A DNA stretch of 64,000 bases, taken from Eubacteriaceae bacterium (GTDB taxonomy: Bacteria > Bacillota > Clostridia > Lachnospirales > Lachnospiraceae). Positions 60,655-64,000 of this stretch are shown piece by piece. The notes beneath the pieces were generated by a model. It did not search any database. It was not told the DNA's origin and saw nothing but the letters and a program-made list of their open reading frames with translations. Numbering within the stretch: position 1 is the stretch's first letter; each line of letters opens with the position of its first letter. The stretch spans positions 51,618 through 115,617 of the forward strand of contig CAJTCR010000010.1 in NCBI GenBank assembly GCA_910574915.1. Reading direction: 5' to 3'. The translations under genes were made by a program, and so were the position numbers.

Positions 60655-62769
60655 ATGGAAACGGATATGAAGATTACGATAGATGGGAAAGTAATTGAAG
60701 CAAAAGAAGGACAGAGTATTTTAGAGGCGGCATTGGAGGCGGATATTTTTATTCCGCATCTGTGCAGCCATCCAGATCTGGAAGCAAAAGGCGGATGCCG
60801 CTTATGTTCGGTAGAGATTGCGGGACAGACAGGTGCAGTGCCTGCATGTGAAACAAAAGTGCGGGACGGGATGGAAATAACGGTGGAAGGCGAGACGGCT
60901 TCAAAAGTAAGGAAGATGGCGATGGAACTGATGCTGGCGTCGCATCCTGCGGACTGTACCGGATGCCCGAAGTATGGGAAGTGCGAATTACAGTCGATGT
61001 ATCAATATATGGGAGTCAGCCCGCAAGGATGGAGAAAGAAGTCCAGAAGCGTGCCAAACGACGACAGCAATCCGTTGATTTCACATTTGTTTACACGATG
61101 TGTGCGCTGCGGGAGATGCATTCGTGCCTGCCAGGAATTAAGAGGGGTCAAGGTGCTTGACTATATCAAGACGCCTGCCGGCATTCGTGCGGGTATCCCG
61201 GAAGGAAAATCGTTAGCGGAAGCCGGCTGCCGTTTCTGCGGCGCCTGCATTGAGGTCTGCCCGACCGGGTCGATTATGGATCAGGTCAAGATTATGAAAG
61301 AGGAGCGTTCTTATGCGGAAAATATCGTGCCTTGCAAAAGCACGTGTCCGGCACAGATCGATATTCCAAGGTATATCCGTTATATAAAGGAAGGCGCGTT
61401 TGATAAGGCAACCGCCGTTGTGCGCGAAAAAGTGCCGTTTCCTGAAACGCTTGGCAGCGTCTGCACCCATGCCTGTGAGCAGCAGTGCAAGCGGGGCGAG
61501 CTGAATGCGCCCGTTTCCATCTGCAAATTAAAGCGTGCTGCGGCAGCAGGCGACAGCGGTGCCTGGAAAGGGCATGTACGTAAAGACGCAGCAACAGGAA
61601 AGAAAGCAGCCGTCATCGGTGCGGGCGCAGCAGGACTGACCGCAGCTTATTATTTAGCGAAAAAGGGACATGACGTTACGGTTTTTGAAAAAAATGAAAA
61701 AGCGGGCGGACAGTGCCGTTATGGGATTCCGGCGTACCGTCTGCCGGAGGAAGTGCTAGACCGTGAAATTCAAACGATGCTCGAAGCAGGATTTGCGTTA
61801 CAGACAGGCAGTGCTGCCGCTGCGCCGAAAGCACTTTTGGAACAGGGCTATCACGCAGTGCTTGTTGCCGTCGGCACACATAAGGGCACAAAGCTTCCGC
61901 TGGAAGGGAATGACCTGCCGGGCGTCTATGTCAATGCAGATTTTTTGAAAAACGCAAGGATGGGTACACCGCTTCCGGTTGGAGAAACGGTAATCGTACT
62001 TGGCGGCGGAAATGTGGCATATGACTGTGCCAGGACTGCGGTCAGGCTTGGTGCAAAAAAAGTGCATATGATATGTCTGGAAAGTGAAGCGCAGATGACC
62101 GCTACGCCGGATGAGATTGAGGAAGGACGGCAGGAAGGGATTCTTTTGCATCCGTCGCATACGTTTCACCGGATTGTCGGCGCCAGCCATGTGCAGGGGG
62201 TAGAGATTCAAAAAATAGAGAAATTCTATTTTGATGAAAATCGGAAACCAGTGATGGAGCTTGCCGAAGGAAGCAGCCAGGTGATCGCGGCAGACCAGGT
62301 GATCTTCGCAGTCGGACAAAAGCCGGAAGGCACAGACGCGCTGGGGCTTGCACTGGTGCACGGCGCTTATATTCAAGCCGATGAAAACCTGAAAACAAGT
62401 ATGGACGGCGTGTTTGCAGCGGGCGATGCCGTAACAGGGACAAAATCCGTAATCGAGGCAGTTGCAGGAGGAAGGAAAGCGGCAGAGCAGATCGACTTGT
62501 ATTTGGGCGGAGACGGCGATATCAGCGAGGTGCTTTTAGAGCAGGAAGTGCCGTCTGCGTATATCGGACAGTCAGAAAGCTTTGCATCATTAAAACGAGT
62601 GGAGCCTGCCGTGAGGGAAGCATCCGATCGCACCAGTGATTTTTGCCTGGTCGAACAGCCTATGACCTGTGAACAGGCGCAATGCGAGGCACAGCGCTGC
62701 CTGCAATGCGATCTGCGGCTGCATCTTCACCGGACAAAACTATGGAATGAGTATCAGGGAGGCGTGTAA
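60655..62769 (+). CDS. Iron-sulfur/FAD NAD(P)H oxidoreductase (NuoG-like head plus GltD-like body)
   Basis: The N-terminal 2Fe-2S ferredoxin domain has LCSHPDLEAKGGCRLCSVEI. It is followed by a NuoG-like His/Cys cluster (HPADCTGCPKYGKCELQ) and two 4Fe-4S motifs (RCVRCGRCIRACQE; CRFCGACIEVCPTGS). From about residue 230 the protein is a glutamate-synthase small-subunit-like diflavin domain: CKSTCPAQIDIPRYIRYIKE, VIGAGAAGLTAAYYLAKKG, VLGGGNVAYDCARTAVRLGA and the end GVFAAGDAVTGTKSVIEAVA. Length is 704 aa. It is predicted to move electrons between NAD(P)H and the operon's flavoproteins. The start is 60655 or 60667 (MKITIDGK). Confidence 0.87.
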   Translation: METDMKITIDGKVIEAKEGQSILEAALEADIFIPHLCSHPDLEAKGGCRLCSVEIAGQTGAVPACETKVRDGMEITVEGETASKVRKMAMELMLASHPADCTGCPKYGKCELQSMYQYMGVSPQGWRKKSRSVPNDDSNPLISHLFTRCVRCGRCIRACQELRGVKVLDYIKTPAGIRAGIPEGKSLAEAGCRFCGACIEVCPTGSIMDQVKIMKEERSYAENIVPCKSTCPAQIDIPRYIRYIKEGAFDKATAVVREKVPFPETLGSVCTHACEQQCKRGELNAPVSICKLKRAAAAGDSGAWKGHVRKDAATGKKAAVIGAGAAGLTAAYYLAKKGHDVTVFEKNEKAGGQCRYGIPAYRLPEEVLDREIQTMLEAGFALQTGSAAAAPKALLEQGYHAVLVAVGTHKGTKLPLEGNDLPGVYVNADFLKNARMGTPLPVGETVIVLGGGNVAYDCARTAVRLGAKKVHMICLESEAQMTATPDEIEEGRQEGILLHPSHTFHRIVGASHVQGVEIQKIEKFYFDENRKPVMELAEGSSQVIAADQVIFAVGQKPEGTDALGLALVHGAYIQADENLKTSMDGVFAAGDAVTGTKSVIEAVAGGRKAAEQIDLYLGGDGDISEVLLEQEVPSAYIGQSESFASLKRVEPAVREASDRTSDFCLVEQPMTCEQAQCEAQRCLQCDLRLHLHRTKLWNEYQGGV

Positions 62770-62770
62770 G

Positions 62771-63352
62771 ATGCGTATAGTAGAAAAAATCAGACAGCTA
62801 AAAGAGTCAGAATGCATTGTGGATACGCTGCGCAGCATCGTCTCAGAAAATGAATGCGTACAATGCGGAAAATGTGTGTTTGGATATGAAGGCGTAACAC
62901 AACTTCAGATGATTCTTACAGATCTTACAGAGAAAAAAGCAAGAAGCACCGATCTGGCGCAGATGCAGGAGCTGTGTAAAATGATGTCCAGCCAGTCGCT
63001 GTGTGAAACCGGAGAAGAGATTGCACAAGCAGTGCTTGAGGCAGCCGACACTTATCGGGCAGACTTTGAAGACCATATCGCAAAAAAAGGATGCCGGGCA
63101 GGGGTATGCAGGAAATTTATGACCTACCATATTTTGGCGGACCGCTGTACTGGCTGCGGCGAATGTATGGACGCCTGCGAAGAAGAGGCAATTACAGGAA
63201 AAGCGAAATTTGTGCATATCATTGAGCAAAAAGAATGTATCCAGTGCGGCGCCTGTATGGAAGCATGTGAAGAAGAGGCAATCGTGCGCGCAGGGACAGT
63301 TAAGCCAAGATGCCCGAAACGGCCGGTTCCTTGTAAGCGGCGGGATAGATAG
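62771..63352 (+). CDS. NuoF-C-like plus 2x[4Fe-4S] ferredoxin protein, 193 aa
   Basis: The first half matches the NADH-dehydrogenase 51-kDa iron-sulfur end: NECVQCGKCVFGYEGVTQLQ and later MMSSQSLCETGEEIAQAV. The second half has two ferredoxin motifs, RCTGCGECMDACEEEAITG and ECIQCGACMEACEEEAIVR, and ends in a basic Cys-containing tail. It starts one base after the previous stop (ATG 62771), so it is translated with the 704-aa protein and is probably its electron-transfer subunit. Confidence 0.85.
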   Translation: MRIVEKIRQLKESECIVDTLRSIVSENECVQCGKCVFGYEGVTQLQMILTDLTEKKARSTDLAQMQELCKMMSSQSLCETGEEIAQAVLEAADTYRADFEDHIAKKGCRAGVCRKFMTYHILADRCTGCGECMDACEEEAITGKAKFVHIIEQKECIQCGACMEACEEEAIVRAGTVKPRCPKRPVPCKRRDR

Positions 63353-63415
63353 AAAATTGTTGAAACAATCTGCCATCTGTGATACGATCCCGTCTTTGAC
63401 ACTTTGAAAAAAATA

Positions 63416-63456
63416 AAACTGCTACACCCATTGATTTATAAGCGTTGTAGCAGTTT
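63416..63456 (+). terminator. Hairpin after the redox operon
   Basis: AAACTGCTACA and TGTAGCAGTTT form an 11-base-pair stem with a 19-base loop. The downstream tract is only weakly T-rich, so termination may be partial. Confidence 0.5.
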
Positions 63457-63925
63457 GAGTCCAAGTTTTAATATATAGTAATATTTCCAATTCTGTAAAT
63501 TTTTAGTAAACCTTGATATTATGCGGAATTATAAGATAAAGCGTGCATGCCAGTATGTATATGAGTATATTACATCTACAACAGGAAAATATCAAGAGAT
63601 ACTAACATTACTATATAGCGAAACAAAATTTTTGACGACGAAAATATAGATATTATAAGGAGTTTAATGGCTTTATTAAAAATCTAACTGTCAAAGACCC
63701 GTGTTAAATCCCAAAGACGGGAATTTTGCTAAAATTGTAAGAAAGAAGCTATATGATGGCTGTCAGGACAAGACCTATCGCTTTGGATTTAAGGTACTGT
63801 CCTAAAAACAGAGATTGAGATTAGGCGGTTTTTTCGTCACGGTAAACGCAAGCTTTTATGTATTCCCAAGTTTCAAATTTTCTGTTATATTGAATTTAGT
63901 CAAAGACAATCTTTACACATTCGTG
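63457..63925. other. AT-rich gene-poor stretch
   Basis: No convincing gene. A 42-codon frame from ATG 63522 lacks a ribosome site. A plus-strand frame near 63711-63805 reads DGNFAKIVRKKLYDGCQDKT then YRFGFKVLS; it has no start and may be the tail of a lost gene. I recognise no RNA gene here. Confidence 0.5.
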
Positions 63926-63926
63926 T

Positions 63927-63961
63927 ATAATTATTTCCAAACTCTGAAAGGAAATAATTAT
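63927..63961 (+). promoter_or_regulatory. Perfect inverted repeat over promoter and ribosome site
   Basis: ATAATTATTTCC (63927-63938) and GGAAATAATTAT (63950-63961) are exact complements around AAACTCTGAAA. The left arm overlaps the likely -10 TATAAT (63926-63931), and the right arm is next to the ribosome site AAAGG and ends two bases before ATG 63963. Confidence 0.6.
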
Positions 63962-63962
63962 T

Positions 63963-64000
63963 ATGGAAAAAGAGAAAAAAGATATTTTACTGATCGATTG
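63963..64000 (+). CDS. Start of a gene cut by the window end
   Basis: ATG 63963 opens a frame reading MEKEKKDILLID before the window ends. AAAGG lies about 10 bases upstream. The sequence resembles the first strand of a response regulator or similar Rossmann-like protein, but twelve residues are too few to decide. Confidence 0.45.
   Translation, partial: MEKEKKDILLID

Noticed and set aside
63522..63650. A 42-codon frame from ATG 63522
   Set aside because: No ribosome site, no known family, and the surrounding DNA is AT-rich spacer.

Overview
The window looks like chromosomal DNA of an anaerobic, gut-type Clostridia, most likely a Lachnospiraceae (inference). The reasons are the moderately GC-rich coding sequence with AT-rich spacers, strong GGAGG-type ribosome sites, [FeFe]-hydrogenase maturation genes (hydF, a TM1266-type regulator, hydG), DUF4250/DUF6465/DUF975 proteins, a VanZ-like protein, and a dockerin-bearing M60 peptidase beside a cohesin-like protein. 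No phage, CRISPR array, rRNA or transposase gene was seen.

Layout. 1-8060: the end of tmk, small unknown proteins, NAD diphosphatase, an Asn/Ala/Ser-triplet protein with a folded leader, a rhodanese, a THUMP RNA methyltransferase, a secreted C1 cysteine peptidase, a cell-wall amidase and rdgB. 8064-8867: two large hairpin repeats. 8868-10109: a phosphoesterase and a six-gene tRNA operon (Pro, Gly, Arg, His, Gln, Lys). 10186-10828: a hicAB toxin-antitoxin unit on the minus strand; hicA is only 58 codons. 11012-18341: pyrE, VanZ-like, a membrane protein, an M29-type aminopeptidase, purE, then hydF-TM1266-hydG. 18342-19772: an accessory patch with a candidate type I toxin, a decayed acetyltransferase and pieces of the hairpin repeat. 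19773-39903: lspA, MATE, gpmI, PHP phosphatase, a large RND pump, aspartate kinase, an anion/Na+ transporter, a GH13 protein lacking its nucleophile, proC, leuA, a Big2 surface protein and rpe.

39925-49415: an ammonium channel fused to a PII domain behind a promoter and two intrinsic terminators, an SGNH-type surface enzyme, an AraC regulator with a broken clpP, a DUF3990/DUF3791 pair, an ECF sigma/anti-sigma pair, and tandem signal peptidases I. 49431-57103: hairpin repeats, ybaK, the 1750-residue M60 protein and the cohesin-like protein. 57182-58157: tRNA-Leu, a second MITE family inserted at its 3' end, and a complete-looking type I toxin-antitoxin module. 58158-63352: a four-gene flavin/iron-sulfur electron-transfer operon. 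63963 onward: the start of a further gene.

The most unusual content is non-coding. A MITE-like family (four large copies plus fragments) has inverted ends reading CTARTACTACAGCGAACA and a core of about 244 bp that is one long hairpin. It sits in several accessory spacers, and a fragment of it lies at the breakpoint of the broken clpP. A second family, with ends GAGCGTGTTTGAAAAAT, abuts tRNA-Leu, and a 38-bp palindrome made only of its ends supplies part of a ribosome binding site. All names come from reading the sequence; no database search was run.
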